A DNA stretch of 64,000 bases. Source: Tyto alba. Taxonomy: Eukaryota; Chordata; Aves; Strigiformes; Tytonidae. The stretch lies in contig NW_024881301.1 of assembly GCF_018691265.1 (NCBI RefSeq), positions 11,731,752 through 11,795,751 of the forward strand, written 5' to 3'. Positions 14,141 through 28,700 of the stretch are shown here, in pieces. Both the position numbers and the translations under genes were made by a program. The number at the start of each line of letters is the position of its first letter. Positions within the stretch are counted from its first letter, which is position 1. Below the pieces are notes generated by a model, which was given only the letters and a program-made list of their open reading frames with translations, was not told the origin of the DNA and ran no database searches.

Positions 14141-17100
14141 AAATCTGTGCTGCAGACTTATAGAGTGGGTTCAGTTGGAACCAACAATAAATTAACAAAA
14201 TTTTTAATTAAATTGGAAACCTTTGAGCAGTTACATACCAGAAAAAAAAATATAGCCTATATTTTATATTTGTGTCTCAGGTTTCTTGAGAAAAACTTTA
14301 GTCAAGGTTGAAAATGCAGTAAGTATATTTATTGCTGTCAGTAACATAAAAAGGTATATTCTCAAATGTTTTAAGTGGAAGTAGCATTTAAAATTGCAAT
14401 CGGCATCTCTTCCCTGCCCTCAGGATAAAAGCCTTCCTCTTCCCTTTCCCTGCATCTGTAAAGGAAAAGCGTAGGTCAAAACTGCAGAACCTTTTAGTGT
14501 TAGTGGTCAGCTGTGCTATTTAAAGTTTTTCTAAGTGGAGCCCTATAGAGCTGGTCATTTATCACTTTAAAGTGGACTGAGTTAGCACTATGAGGTCAGT
14601 TAAATGCTCTTTCCAGAATTTTCTTCTGTTTCTCAGCCTTGGGGTAAAAGAATAAAAGTTGACTTATTACCAGCCCTTGTCAGAGAAACTACAGTTGACA
14701 AACTTGAAACTGGTTATGATCCTGACACACAGCATTGAGCCATCCTCCGCTTCATGAACAATTGAGATTTAGATTGACCTACTTTATCTAACAAATTCCT
14801 GGTTTTCTTCTGTTCAAACAAAACTAACTGAAAATTCAGTTTTCGGGAGAAGCTAGGTGAGTTTGTTCTGAAGCTGCATGATTTTGATTGTGAATACGTT
14901 CTTGTATCTTTTTCTCAAGGTATTTACTCAATGCTCTAGATTTTCATCCTTTGAGTAAAAGAATGAACACACAAAAAAATATTGAATAAAGGATTTTTTT
15001 CCTTATTTCTACTGAATGAATGTCTTCAGCAAATGTGATAAATTCAAGGATTTCAGCCCACAGAGTAAACCTGAGGTGAAGTGGAGGAGGAGGAATCAGA
15101 TCTTGCGTACAGTCTGTAAAGCTGCAAGAAGAAAGCTCTAATGAGGAATAGAAATGGAGGAAAAAGTACCAGTATTAACAGCCTTCAGGAAACTTTGCCA
15201 TATAAATTCTCTCTTCTCTGAGGAGAGGGGAATTCTTACTAGAATTCATCTGTTACCTCAGAGGAACCTGGGATGAGGAGGTGATATATAAGGTAACTGA
15301 GCCATTTGAGGGTTTTTATAAAATACTAATAATCTGAATTTCAGCTGAAAATGTAATAACTACCTGTCATTCTGAATTTAATGGTGTGAAGCTCTGCTTG
15401 TTAAGGAACTACAGCATCCTATGGAAGCTTCAGTTTTGCTGTTGTCTCAGTACTGAGCACGCTCTGGGCTGGATAAGTCATTTTGGCACAGATGCCCAGC
15501 ACAAGCCTTGGAACTACTGATGTACCCCCTGGAAGTGTGACAGAGGGCTCTTTAGTGTTAGTATTTTCTCAGTGGCGAGCATTAAGGTAATTGCCACCAT
15601 GTTTTCACTTCCTTCCTTTAGCCCACAGTTAGTATTTGAGATAGGTATTGAATCAAACCAATTGTATTGAATCTGAGAAAGCATGTGATTTAGTCACTTC
15701 CCAGTCCTCATTGCTTCTGTGCTGTGTAAACTTGTCCTTGAGTTTACAGGTTTTCTGTTTTATGAAATGCACTTCTTTTACATATTTCTTACCAGAGTTA
15801 AGAACAGACTTAGCTGACCTGCTGTGTCATATTTACATTTTACTGCCATCTCATTTTTCTACTAAGATTTTAATAGAAACGTCTATGCTCACAAGATTAT
15901 TTTAATCTATTTAATATTTCAGTAGGCTTTTAATTCTCAAAATGTGAAGCTGTGCCTTAAAATTGATTCATCTTACTCTCTCAGCTGAGTTCAGATTGCT
16001 GTTTAGGGAAAGGCTTCCAGCTGCTGGGATAGCCTCTGCAGAGAGCAGGATACTTCCTGCGGGGTTCTGTGTTGATACTATTGGGCTGGAAGTTCTGAAT
16101 TTGATTCAATTCTTTTGTCCATTGTTTAAAAAATCCAACTTGCTACATTATGTTCCTCGATCTTTTTTTGGCTGTTGTTTTTTAGTTCTGTCTAAACATT
16201 TGAGAGCTAAATGTCAGGCTTAACTTCAACCACAAATGATTTGTGATCCAGTTGGGGGAGAGAGGGAAGAGAGAATATATTCCTGTCCAAATGGGTGATT
16301 CCTAAGGACAAACATTTCTTGTGATTTGAAGACTACAATATGGATTTGATGGTGTCCAAAGACATACTGGGCAAGGTGTTTCTAGTTTAAAGTTTTTTCA
16401 GAATTTATTTAGTATCTTTAGGATCTGGGACTACAAAATTATTTTAAAATTACAATTTCAAGCCATTGAGGGGCTTTTACAGGTCTTTCTATTGCTATTG
16501 ACTATCGTGGCTTATTTCAGTTGTGCAGATGAAGTTAGTAGTCAGCCAAAAGGAATGATGATGGATATTTTTGAAGAGCTGTGCATTTGTCAATTGGTAG
16601 TCAGCATTATGAAGACAAAATGTGGTATACAGTCAACTTAAATTTTACTGTTTTTTTCAGCTCTTTGGTGTAAGAAGCAGATACTAGGAGCTTCCTTGAA
16701 TATGTTTTCAAGGCAAGTTTAATTAGATAATAATTCATCTGCTATTTGTGTAATACCATATAGACTATCCTGTAGACTCCTGTGTTGGTGTCTTCTGTAA
16801 GGAGTTTGTTTACTGCACATTTTTATGCCTGTACTGTAAGTTTCAATTGCTTCATGCCTAGTTTAAAATCATAATTAAGTAAATCAGTTTTGGCTTTCAC
16901 ATACAGGCTGAGCCAGTGTTCAGACAGTGTTTTATTCAAAGAGATCAGTGCTGTCTGAATGCTGCTTGATTAATGGAAGTGACCGAGTACATGTTGCTAG
17001 ACTTCACTTTAAACCTCATGTCTAATTTGCCCTTTTCCTTTCAGTTAACACCTCCCCACCACCCACAATAAATAACAATATAGGTGAGATCTTGACCAAA

Positions 17101-20100
17101 CAATTTCATTTAAAAAGGAAGCACTGTTTTCATTTCCATTGAGTTCCACTAGTTGAAGTCTTCCCCTCAGCTTTCAGCAGCCTGCCTGTTGAGGAGCAGC
17201 TGCTGAGGTATTAAAGCCCTCTTTTCTGGATGGTGAGGGGGTTGTCCATGTGTTCAGGGGTCGTGCTAGTTACTGCATTTAGAGGTGGAAGGGAAGGCTT
17301 TTCCCCAACGTCCAGTGGCTAAGAATTGGTGAGTAGTGCTGGGATGTGTTACTTTGCAAACCTTCCTAGGTTATGAGGCAGTATGGTGCTTGTTCAGCTC
17401 TGTGCTTTGGTCATTAGTGCCAGTCTTCATAAACTTTCCACAGTGGCAGCTAGATTGTATGCTGTCCATCATCTCTTGAATATGTGATACTGTCTAATAC
17501 ATAACCAGTCAGCAGGGAGAAAGGTGCGTTTTATGTAATTTAAATTTTAAAGAAATGTTCAAAATTAAGTGCCTGAAGTATTTGGCGAAAACAAGAAATG
17601 TGAAGATGACGGACCATTTACTGTTTTCCCCTCTGGCCTATGCATGTGAAGTAGATGAAAAGTACTATGCCAGATAAAATCTCTTGCAGATGGACATAGC
17701 AACAATTTTGTGCTTGCATATTTAGCATATTTAAAAATGGAAGGAGAGCTGAAGAGCCTTTTGGAAAGTTATTGTCATCATCTGTGGACAGTTAGGGGAA
17801 GGAGAGAGAGAATTTGTACTTAACAGGAAAGTACTGATACTTCACATGTCTGGCTGTAAGGCCATCTACTATTCATTCTGTCTGATTATCTGGCATCTTT
17901 CGTAATCTTCAGAGTATCAGTCCTCTAGAGCTCTTTCAGGAGAAGTACTTGTCTTATGATTTTTAAAAATCGGAAGCCAAGGGCAAAACTCAATGATTTC
18001 AAGAGTGACAGTGTTATCTAGAAAACTGCGATACTGGTATTTGCATATTTCAAAGTATGAAAACCTCTGTACCTAATGTAGGCTGCTTATTCTGCAGTGT
18101 TTAAGTGCTGACCAGTGTATGTTTAGTTACACTGGAACGAAAATGCTTTTGCTAACAGTTAATTTCCCTTGCTGAATGGGTATATAAATTTGTATTTTTC
18201 CTGCAGAGCTACCTTAGCAAAACTTTAATCTCTGATTTTCCTGGAGCCTGTGCAGGAAGCATACTGCAGTGTGTCGTACCGAGCTGCAGGTTCCTGAGTC
18301 CCCAGTTGCACCCTTTTGTGTGTGTGTTCCCTGTACTGTTTGGAAAATCAGGAACAAGTGAGAAATTATGTTGATTATGCTGAAATAAAGATGTGCTTTA
18401 TCCCTGCAAATGAGTTGCAGAAGCTATCTTATATGTTTAGTCAGCTAAGGATTCTTTGTATACTTAAGTTCTTGCACATCTTTAACCTTCCTCTTACACC
18501 TAAATCTAAATCCAGGGCTCAGGGTTATCACGTGGATTTGTACACTTGCTGGTGGATTGTGGTTCCATAAAACAATGAAAAGATTATGCTTATCCATGCT
18601 TATTCCATCTGTAACAGATGTAATATTAATACTTTTTTTTTTTTTTTACTTAAATCAGCTGTAATCCAGTGCAAATTAACTGACATTAGAAATAGTGTTT
18701 ATTTTAGCATTCTGGAGCACTTCAGTCAAGAGAACACAGCACAACTTAGTGATTCTTGCTTGTAGAAGTTACTGAGATAGGTACATTCTTTTTTGTATAC
18801 AATGTGACATTCACTGAAACAAAATTACCTTGCAACACGTTCTTTCCACAGAGACAGGCATGCTGGCACATTGAGTGAAGTGTTCCTTTGGTGGCTTGCT
18901 TTATTTCTTGGTGATACAGAATTTGGGGCTTTAAATGCATGGTATTGGGTAGTGGTAGATGTTCTTCAGGCCCTGCCCTAATGATATGGAAAATTCCCTC
19001 AACTGTGGAGACTTTTTCAGTAGCTAAATTGTTAACAAAGTTGTCTCTTGAAGCTGCCTACACCATTCTCCACTTTATGGGGTAGAAAACATGTTGGGAA
19101 GGGAAATAAGTGATACTGCCATTATTTCCAACTGATGACCTGGTCCAGGTTAAGTCTGACTATAGCATAATCATGTGTAATTTAAATTTTGAAGATTTTC
19201 CCAGTTGTTCGTAACTGAAAAGCCATATAGTCTTCTGGTGCTCAGATAGATCAGCAAGGTCACCTGAAGTTGCTCATTTTAAAAATGAAAGTATGTGTGT
19301 ATTTTTATCATTGAAGAATTATTTGTGAGTTTCTGTTTTGAAGGATGTGTGAAAGCAAATGTGGTCCACAGATGCACAACATTTCTCCTCTGTTACTGCA
19401 TCCATTGGTTAGACAGATCTTAGACATTAGCACAGACACACTATATTATGGTTAGCATAAAATGTTTAATTACTGTCCTAAATTTTCAAATTGGTCTGTA
19501 GATGAATGCCTCACTTCATCATCAGCTAAAGTGAGATAAAATGAAATGCTGGTACAACAGGAACACAGATTTGTAACTCTGCAACGCTAGAATGCTTCTA
19601 TGGATTTACCATTTTCTTTAGAGACTTTCCTGTAGAAGTAAAAATTTAGGTGGTATTTTGAATATCTGAGAAGAATAATTGTACAATGTATATAAACAAT
19701 GAGCAGCATTTCCAATGTCTGTGTGCTGTGCCTAGAATGAGTATGTTACTGTCTGCTTCTTGTAATAGGATTGCATATATGTTTAGTGAACGCTTTAAAA
19801 TAATCCTTTTTAATTATTTTGCAATATCATAATATTTCTTTTTAAATGAACATGTATGTTTAACATGCATTTTTCAAGAGTCAACAACTTACGTGAAAGC
19901 TATCATGGTGTAATAGCATTGTATGAAAGTCTCCTTTTCTTCAGAAACCCTTATATTTAATCCCGTAAAGCAGCAAGCAACATGCTGGCCAGAGAATTAA
20001 CTTCAGATTGAAGATAAAGAAGAGGCCAAAGTTAATGACAGCTACAGAAAGCTGAAAGATATAATTCAAGTAGGAGAGTAACAGCTTGCAAAACAGGTTG

Positions 20101-20759
20101 CAGTATTTATTTTGATGAATAACTAGTGCAAAAGAAAGTGTATTTTCTGTGTCTATGGAAAAACACATTTTCTGGTAAATAGATTCTTAAGCTAGTATGC
20201 CTGTGAACATGCAGGAAATAAGTTAGACGTGCAATGTTTGGGATGATACTGGCTAGCTATTTGACTTTAGAATGCAAGTGGTAATGCAGTGTAATATAAA
20301 ATTAATTACAATGGTCAGACTTAAAGTTTCTGTTTTGTATTATGAGACATTCAAATAGAAAGGAAGTCGATTTAATGGGAAAATAAATAAATCTTATTTG
20401 CCATTGAAACTCAGAATAAGAGCTACCATATTATTAAAAGTAAAAAAAAAAATACTATTTTCATGACACGTATGAACCTCAGTGAGTACTGAAAAATGTG
20501 ATGTGATGTCTCAAAATATGCCAGAAGTTAAAGATGGTAAGTCACGGGGATTCATATCTGTCTTGATCATAGGAAGAAATTAATCTTTTTGTTTAATTTC
20601 ATCTGATTGGGGTAATACAAAATACTGTATGAATCTCTTAGTAGTCAAGATGTGAAAGAATTGGTCAGGTCTGTGATGGACACTTGATAGGTATTCTCAT
20701 TTGGGTGTTACAGGCAAATACTGCATCAGACCCTGTTGTTGACCTATATTCTGCCTCTG

Positions 20760-21296
20760 TAATTCACGAAATCCCAGAACGGCTCAGATTGGAAGGGATC
20801 TCTGGAGTTGATGTAGGCAAACTCCCCTGTTCAAGCAGGGCTGGTTCCCCAGGACTGTGTTTCTGCTGCTTCTAATATCTCCGAGGTTGGAGACTCCACA
20901 GGCTCCCTGGACAACTTGTGCCAGTGCTTGGTCACGCTCACAGTGAAGTAGTGTTTCCTGATGTTCAGTGATGTCCTGTGTTTTGGTTTGTGCCTGTTCC
21001 CTCTGGTCCTGGCACTGGGCATCACTGGAAAGAGCCTGGCTCTGTCCTCTTTGCACCCTCCCTTTGGGTATTTATAGACATTGATAAGATCGCCCTGAGC
21101 CTGCTCTTCTCCTGGCTGAACAGTCCCAGATGTCTCTCAGCCTTTCCTCACAGGTGAGATGCTCCGGTCCCTTCATCATCTTTGTGGTCCTTTCCTTGTC
21201 TCTCTCCAGTATGTCCGTCTCCCTTGTACTGGGGAGCCCAGAAGTGTGCACAGTCCTGTGTGAATGGTTGGAGGTAGAGGAGGGGAAATGATTGCA
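20760..21296 (-). mobile_element. CR1 LINE, 5'-truncated 3' fragment
   Basis: CR1 is the dominant non-LTR retrotransposon of birds. Read on the + strand, the fragment opens with the complement of the CR1 3' end (a 'gaacggctcagattggaaggg' -like block at about 20778, then 'aactcccctgttcaagcagg'), and continues through the complement of the usual upstream blocks at about 20930-21040 (hypertension of GTTTCCTGATGTTC and CCTCTGGTCCTGGCACTGG motifs) to about 21296. The element is therefore on the - strand, antisense to the PTPRM exon. It is about 540 bases long, so it lacks the reverse transcriptase, as most CR1 copies do. The open frames across it are not coding: this part of CR1 is mainly 3' untranslated. 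Boundaries are estimated to about 10-20 bases; no clear target duplication was found. Confidence 0.9.
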
Positions 21297-24200
21297 TTTT
21301 ATAATAGAAGTTAGAAATTACCTAAAAATGACATTATTTAATCAGCATCATTGAAACCTCTTGGAGAATGAAGCCAATACAGTCTTGAGAGTTAAGTTGG
21401 GCAGTGGTCAATTCCAAGCTTTCCCAGTCTCAGCCACTATATTAGAGCAGGAATAAGAACTGCATGAAAGAACACTTTAATGATGGAATCCTCTTGTCTC
21501 AGAAACAAAGTAATAAAAATAGCTATTATTGTCTGGATGCAGCTAGCTTAGCCTTGGCATTAAATACCACAAATAGAAATCTGCCTTTTTAAAGAATGGC
21601 CAACTGGTTCATTGCCACATAGGCCAGGAGGGAGAAAGCTGCAGCTTTGTGTTGTGCACACCTTCCTACATGGTTCAAAAGGTAAAAACCAGTAATGATG
21701 CTTTTCAAGAATTCAGTAGTATTTCTTTTATAAACTTTTAACAACAGCTTCCTCAAGGCTTGTACTGAAATAGTTACAATGGTAACGGAATATCGATGTG
21801 GTCTGTGTTTTAGAAAATTCAGAGTATTTTTATTGAGGAACAGGTGGAAACATAGGTTTATTGAGTATTGTATGAGAACAAGCAAAACTAATTTGTCTCT
21901 GAATTCATAATTCCTTGATTCTGTGAAAAATCCTGTTTGGGAAATATTTCCAAGCATGGCTTAAGCTACCTATTTCTGATGGATTTCAGAGTGGTGAGTA
22001 TTGGCTTCTCTCCGGAGAGTCCTCTTAAGCTGAGATGTTTAAGCTCTGCTGTTAAGCAATTTTGAAAGGAATCACAGACCAGAAGTTTTTTCACAGAAAT
22101 TGGTGTCTCCATAACACTTGGTCAATTTACCTTCAGAGAATGTGATGGGGTTCATGTTGTTGCTCTAGTTACTTCAACCTTTAGATCTCAATTAAGCAAA
22201 GTAGTCTAGCACAAGCATATTGGTATGTAGGCAGTCCTGTCAAAATAACAATGCTCTTTAGATCCTAAGTGCATGTTTATAAACTGTGTTAGTAATGTGA
22301 AAGACTTTACTTGAAGAACAGAGAGATCAAGAGGTAGTTCTTCAGCTGGAGGTGGTTCTTCTCTGAGACACACAGAAAATAACACTGTAGAGCTATTTAA
22401 AATGGTTTTATCCACTCTGTAATGAAATATTCCTAATACAGTTTATTGCTTTCCAGAAAGAGTAGTTGTTAATGTTTTACCTTCCCCTGGCTCTTCTCTC
22501 TGTTCATATAGTCAAAATATAAGCTTTAACATTTTTATTTTATGTGGTGTGAATATTTCAAAATACAGGTTAGTGGCATAGGCTATGGGAAGACAAACCT
22601 CTGTGCCTCCGATGTGTCACTTTGCACTGCTGCTTCTGAGAGATTCGATTTATCCCTCTCCATGGTATACCTTGAAGATGGGTCATGAGTATTAGCATGA
22701 AAAAAGGAAAAGAGTTTGTCTTTGAATTTAATTTACCAACACATTAGCTTTGACCTAGGTCATGGAATCATTCACCTGAGACTTAGAAAAGTCCTTACCA
22801 GTGCTGTGCTGGGTTCTCTGTCCTGTCTGCAAGGAGCTGATTCCCTTGGTAAACTCAGATGTACCCATGCAGACTGTAATCCTCAGTGTCAGATCTTTCT
22901 AACTGACTGGTTCTAGGCTTCAGCTAGACTTTTTCTAGAAGAAAACACGGGGAGTTTAATGAATCTGCACAATTAAAATTTTGGCTTAAATGTTTTTTGT
23001 TTTATTTTTTTAAATTTATGAGCTTGATGATTCTCTGTTTAGAGTCAGATATAGCAGTGGTGCCTTAAAAAATCTACAGTGTCTGTGACACCTACCTACC
23101 AGAAGCATTTGATATGGGATATATTGATATGTTTCTCCTAATGTATCCCCTTCCAAAATACACTTTGTATTTTGCTGAAACCGTTGCAAGTCTCTTGAGC
23201 TTTTTGTAGTCGTTTTCTTTTGTACCCTTTCATCCTACCATGAAAAAAAATAACCTGCCAAGTTATTAGCACAATCTAGGTTAAATAAAGTCACCTTCTC
23301 ATCAGGACATTTCATATTCTTTGTTATGAATGACGGCACTGGCACTAGTTCTTTTCTTCCACTTAAGTGCCGTGGTTCTTGTTAATAGAGTTCATGTCAT
23401 GAATAAACAGATGTTCAGAATTGCAGATGGTGATCCTCTGACTTCTTTTCACCTTTCTTCTCTTATTTGATGGGGCAAGCCCTAGTGCATCCTTCTGAGA
23501 TATTAGTTATTTTTGTAATATGTGAATCCCTTTGAAATGTATACTTCCTTATTTCTTGCAAAAACAAAATTATTGCTTCATTAGTAAACTATAGCCATGA
23601 GATTTTGTCACAGGTGGCCAGTTAGTACTGGTTTTCTTGTGTGATCATTAACTGAATGTTGTAGTGAGACAAACATTTTGCTGACTTAGATGCCTAAAAA
23701 TACTTGGAGAAGTTCAAAACCATTAACAGCTTTGGATGACCTAGAGTTTACAAAAGCACATCCAGTGTGCTGCATGTGCTTGTGTAAGAGTCTCTGGGTT
23801 TTTTGCCATGGGGATGGGCAGCTGTATGTGTGTCCACATACTTCTGTTCAAAACATTTGCTCATGCTTATATAAACAAAATGTTCACTGATGGGACATCA
23901 TTATTGCAATTGCATGTATTTATAAATGATTTTCAGTTATGATATTAAGTTGCAGAATAACAATATGAGCAGTCATAATAGTATTTGGGAAACAGCCCAT
24001 TCCATGGGCTTCATGTAGCCTGTGGGGAGGTTCCTTCATTGCTGCATGTGCTGAAGCTTTTGTTTTCTGTGATGAAAATGGTGACATTGCATATAACAGT
24101 AAGTATGAGTAGCTTTCTGGCTTTCAACTAAGAGGCCTTCATATTAGCAGTCACTTTAGTTCCTACTGACCTAAGTGACTTTGGCTTAATTTAATTTCTT

Positions 24201-24339
24201 TCAAAGTCAGTAGTTAAAGTGAGTTTTACATTATTCTTACTTTTTTTTAAAAAATGGCTTGTGCTGATGGGTAGGTCCTAAAAGTTGCTTCTTAGTGATG
24301 GGGTTTAATGTTGCTAGGTAATCATAATAATTAATATGT

Positions 24340-24376
24340 TTGTGTAATATATCTAATATTTTTGTGTAATATATAG
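24340..24376. repeat. Short imperfect tandem duplication
   Basis: The motif TTTGTGTAATATAT occurs twice in direct orientation within about 36 bases. It is a local slippage-type duplication in AT-rich intron. Confidence 0.6.
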
Positions 24377-27300
24377 GAAAGCTGTTATCACTAAGAACTT
24401 GTCAGCACTATTTGATAATTTATCAGAAGTAAAAGAATGTTGTCAGAAATAATGGCATGACACCTATTACATCTTAAGACCATAAGAAATGTTTATTTTT
24501 GATACAAATCATCTCCTGCTTAAATTCCTTTCTGTGTGCCCCATACAACATTGACAGCACTACTACTGTTTGAAATTTCATCCATCAGCAGTAGTTGTGT
24601 ACTGATTTAATCACTTCATTGTTCGTGTTGACATTTAACGTGATAATTTAAAAAACCCCAAGAGAGTAGTACGAGCCGATGACTTCTTGAGCAGGCTTAT
24701 TTATCAGTGTAGAAACTGTACGCGTCTTACAATATGCTGTCTATAATCTGTGTTTCCTAAGATCACATCTGCAATATTCAAGCTTTTTGGATGCAAATTA
24801 TTTAGCCACATGCTCTGCCTAAGCACTTTTAATATTCAGTTTGGCTGATGTGATAATATTGTAGGTAACATAAGTATTGAATGTTGACTTCTTAGATTAG
24901 AAATTCTACTGTTCATCTTCTCATACCTTGCTGGCAACAGGCCTATCGTGTAAAGTTCAGTTTTGATTCTCTGAAGCAAGAAAGAGGTTATATCTTATAC
25001 AGTGTTACATGATATTGATAACACTGGTAATTTTGTCTTTCATGTAGTAATACATATGTATATATAGTATTTGAAAGGGCATCTTTATTAAGCAGAAGAG
25101 CGAAATACACTGTATAACTGATAGCTTTCTCATAGAATCCTGTATTTCCATATTTATCCTGTTCATGCTAATCATGCAATTGCTGTATATTCATTTTAGC
25201 AGATTTCATTGTGTGCCAGTTGATTTGACTGTTATAACACTCTAGTTCTTGTGCCTGAAGATGATCCATGGAAATACAAACAAGGAATTGTATCAGCAGT
25301 ATTTCATTACCAAAGCTGAGAGATGTCAGACATAATTACCGAGGCTAACATCTGGAATGGTCTATTGAAGGGAAACCTGCCAGGATTATTAGCACATATA
25401 AAGCAGTGTTAGCCATATGTATGAAGCTTTGTAACTGGATCAAGTTGGGCGAATACTGCAAGTGAAAGGTATAAAACACAACAAAGATAATTTATGAATG
25501 CATCTACTGCAGTGATGTGTTTGAGTAAACTACTCAAAGAAGCTGCATCTCTGAACTTTCCAATTAAATGAGTATTGCCCATCTATAGGAGGCTTTGGCA
25601 GTATCCTTGGGACACAGATTATTTGATCTTGCAGTGAAGAAAAGGGTTACATGAAATGTGGGATTCTTCAGCAGAAAAAAGGTCCAAGGCAGCGTATGGT
25701 CACAGAATGAGGGGTTGGATTTTGTGCCCTTTTATCAGGCCAGTGTTAAGCTCTGTTAATGTTTGCTGTAGAAGACATTTTTGGAGTGCTGAGGGTCTTG
25801 CTACTGATTCTTCTCCTGCCAGGAGCTTGACAGAATGGTTTGGAAAAAGCAGGACTTGTCTATACACTCCAGCCTGTGTATCTTCATGGTCTCTCTCTAC
25901 CAGCAGAATGGGGGCCAACAACCTATGAGTATTTAATAATTTTGACGGGCATAAAGCCTATCACTTATTTTGATGAATGCAAGGTACATAGGAAATACTG
26001 AGAAATCATGTTCTCAATCACTTGGAAATTTTCTACCATCTTTTTAACATTTTCTACATGAGGGTTCCAGTAGTGGATGGGATTTTGTTCAACGTCTGTG
26101 CAACACAAGTCTTGAATAGTGGATTCATGTGTTAAAAATGCAAGCAGAAGTATGTACATATTGCATCTGTGTTGGGAGTTTAGCTACACTAGTAGCACCT
26201 AACAACGTGTTATTATTTCCATAAATCCTCTGTACCCATCCATGGTTATTTAGCAATATCTCTTTCTAGCAGGTGTATTAGGATAACAGGTTAAAGTTAA
26301 GAGTACTGGAGGGATAAAACTGGTATTTTAGATAACGTTCCCACGTTCTCAGTGTTAATTATAAAGCCTTTATTTTATTTGGCTTTCTTATGCATCTCAT
26401 TATTGTCATGCATATTAACTCTCTGGCCTTTTTTCCCTTCATTGTCTGTTAGATGACTCTATGATTGGCAAAAAGACTTAAAATGTTGATGTCAAATTCC
26501 TCTTAACTAGGACATGAAAAACGTACCTATGTTCTTGATTTCTGGATCTTTTCAGTTATTGCATAGTTTGTGAATATATTTTACATGGATTATTTGAAAA
26601 GTTTGCAAAAAAAGTTGGTCACAAAGTGTTCAGCTGGTTCCTATACTAGTTTTGGTAGCCACTACAATACATAATATGAGGCATAGAAGAAATACTTTAC
26701 TGTGCTATGTTTGCTCATGTGAACTTGCAAAATAATCTGCTTTTGGAAAGTGATAAAATTATCTCATTTTATTTTTCTATGAACTGCATAAAATATTAAT
26801 AGGCTAATTTGGTATGTGTAAAATGAAATACACATACTGAGTTCAGACCAAATATTTGAACTTAAACCCATGTGTTGCCTTAAAAGTTACTAGTAATTGC
26901 TGGTTACAGAATAGACAGACTGTCCTGTTTTCTTAGATAGCTACTTGTTTACAAATCTGCCCTCAGTAAGATTTTCAAATCATGCTTAATTATTAAGAAC
27001 AAATGAGTCCCCAAGGAGATGTCATGTATTCCATTATGTCTGAAAAGAGCTAGAGTGCTGTTCTAATTACTTTACTCATTTCTTCATATAGTAACTCTAC
27101 TCAGTACACTGGGAACATCAGTATTTTGTTTAGAATGAAAAAATGGTTTTTATTTTTATTTTTTCCTGTGAAAATAAGAGGCCACAGTGGATTTAATCTT
27201 GGTCAGCCGTAAACTTTGTGAAACTCATGCATAATGTCTGTGGATGACATGCGTAAATTAACAGTAGGCACTTATTTATTTTAGAAGTAATGAACAGTGT

Positions 27301-27660
27301 AATTCATTACACTGATATGTCCATTTTTCATTTAGATCTGTTTTTCCATAGGAAGAAATACTGAAAATGTGGTGCTTGGCAGTCTTGTGGATAAAAATGC
27401 AATATATAATGTGCTAGTTCAGAACTGAAACCTCTATTTAATGAAGCTATGCCAAAGCAACAGATTTATGTTGCAAACAAATCTTTCTTGTGCATTTGAA
27501 GATCAAGTTAAGCACTTATTTCCTTACGTACTTTATTTTGAGCAAAACCAAACCAGTAATAAGTAGAGCATTCATTACAAAAGCTAAAATGCAACATAAA
27601 AACAAACTTACCACATTTCCAAACAGAATGATGATCATTATTTAAAAGAGCGTGCATCTT

Positions 27661-27685
27661 CCTCCCTCCCTCCCTCCCCACCCCC
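27661..27685. repeat. (CCTC)n microsatellite
   Basis: Four CCTC-type units merge into a C-rich end. It is a pyrimidine-only tract on the + strand. Confidence 0.85.
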
Positions 27686-28675
27686 TTTAATAACCTTCAT
27701 GTAATCCTTTAATCCTATAAGCTTTTATCTGGGGCTTTGTACATATTACCAGAGCAACTTTCTTTTATTACAGCATCATCAAAGAATGGATTTCTGATGT
27801 TCTGTAGTGCACAGGGAGCATTAAGAATTTTTAAAAAACAATTCCTTTATGTCACTGCTTTGCCTTTTGGATGTAACAAGTTATTTTCCCACTGTGTCTC
27901 ATAATATATTTGAAAAACTAAGCATTTACAGTTTGGAGGTGTAGTTATAAAAATCTTACAATTTGACTTTTTTCCACAAAACTTCTTAGTGAGGAATAAC
28001 TTTAAGGTTGATAAAGAATGTCATGTAACTCACTTTATTAATTTACGGTCTAAGAATTCTTTCCTTGGTGTATAACAAGCTGACCTTTTGCAAATTGCCA
28101 AGACAGGAGGAATAAATGACATTGTTACAATGAAAAAGATGTATAAAGTGAGTCTAGCATTTTTAGTTTTGAAGGCTGAAGGTCTGGTCATGTTTCCAAA
28201 CTTTATTAGTGGTTGATACAAAATTAATTTTCTGATGTTTGACTAATTTCCTTAACAGTTTGACTGCTATAAAAAAAAGTTAAGTTTTAAAAAATTAACT
28301 TTTATGTCAGTATTCTGATCTTTATTGAAGACAAATCTTTCAGCTAGTCAAGCAGTTGTAGTTATTTTAAATATAATGTATAGATTAATTTTTATTAATT
28401 AGATTGAAGTTAGCAGTAATGTCCAGTTGTTGTCACCAATAAGCTACAAATTCCTGCCCTTGTTTTATGCTTTAAAAACAGAAAAAGCGTAGGCTTTGTA
28501 TAAGTTGTCTCAGAAGAGTCTTGGTATGGGTAAAATCAAGCACTTTTTTTAAACACCAGATCAAAAATTATTCTTTTATAGAAACCTATACATTTTGTAG
28601 TTCTCTCAGGTGACTGAAAGTGTTGGGGAAATGCCCGTGTGCGGAAGGGTTGTCAGTGCCGCTTCCCGGCTTGTT

Positions 28676-28700
28676 CTTGCTGTCATCCATTGACAGCAGG
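28676..28700. repeat. Short perfect hairpin in a GC-richer patch
   Basis: TGCTGTCA (28678-28685) and TGACAGCA (28691-28698) are exact reverse complements separated by five bases; one G-T wobble and one further C-G pair extend the stem. The stem is too short for a typical microRNA precursor, and no function is claimed. Confidence 0.6.

Larger units (their letters stand above)
1..20759. other. Intron-like sequence without recognisable genes (probable PTPRM intron 1)
   Basis: All open frames here are short, interrupted and unlike any protein I recognise, and I see no exon with convincing splice sites plus a conserved peptide. I found no LTR, CR1 or DNA-transposon signature by eye. The stretch is AT-rich and broken up by A and T runs: T14 at 5752-5765, T14 at 9319-9332, T16 at 10319-10334, A21 at 10967-10987, an A-rich tract at 14053-14140 and T15 at 18633-18647. 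The first 150 bases are more GC-rich than what follows but have no promoter or exon signature that I can defend. Assignment to intron 1 rests only on the exon at 56854. Conserved noncoding enhancers could be present and would not be visible without alignment. Confidence 0.6.

Noticed and set aside
14042..14311. Lysine-rich open frame
   Set aside because: It is produced by A-rich low-complexity sequence and has no domain.
20784..21056. Open frames across the CR1 fragment
   Set aside because: They fall in the CR1 3' region, which is not the reverse transcriptase, and occur in many CR1 copies by composition.
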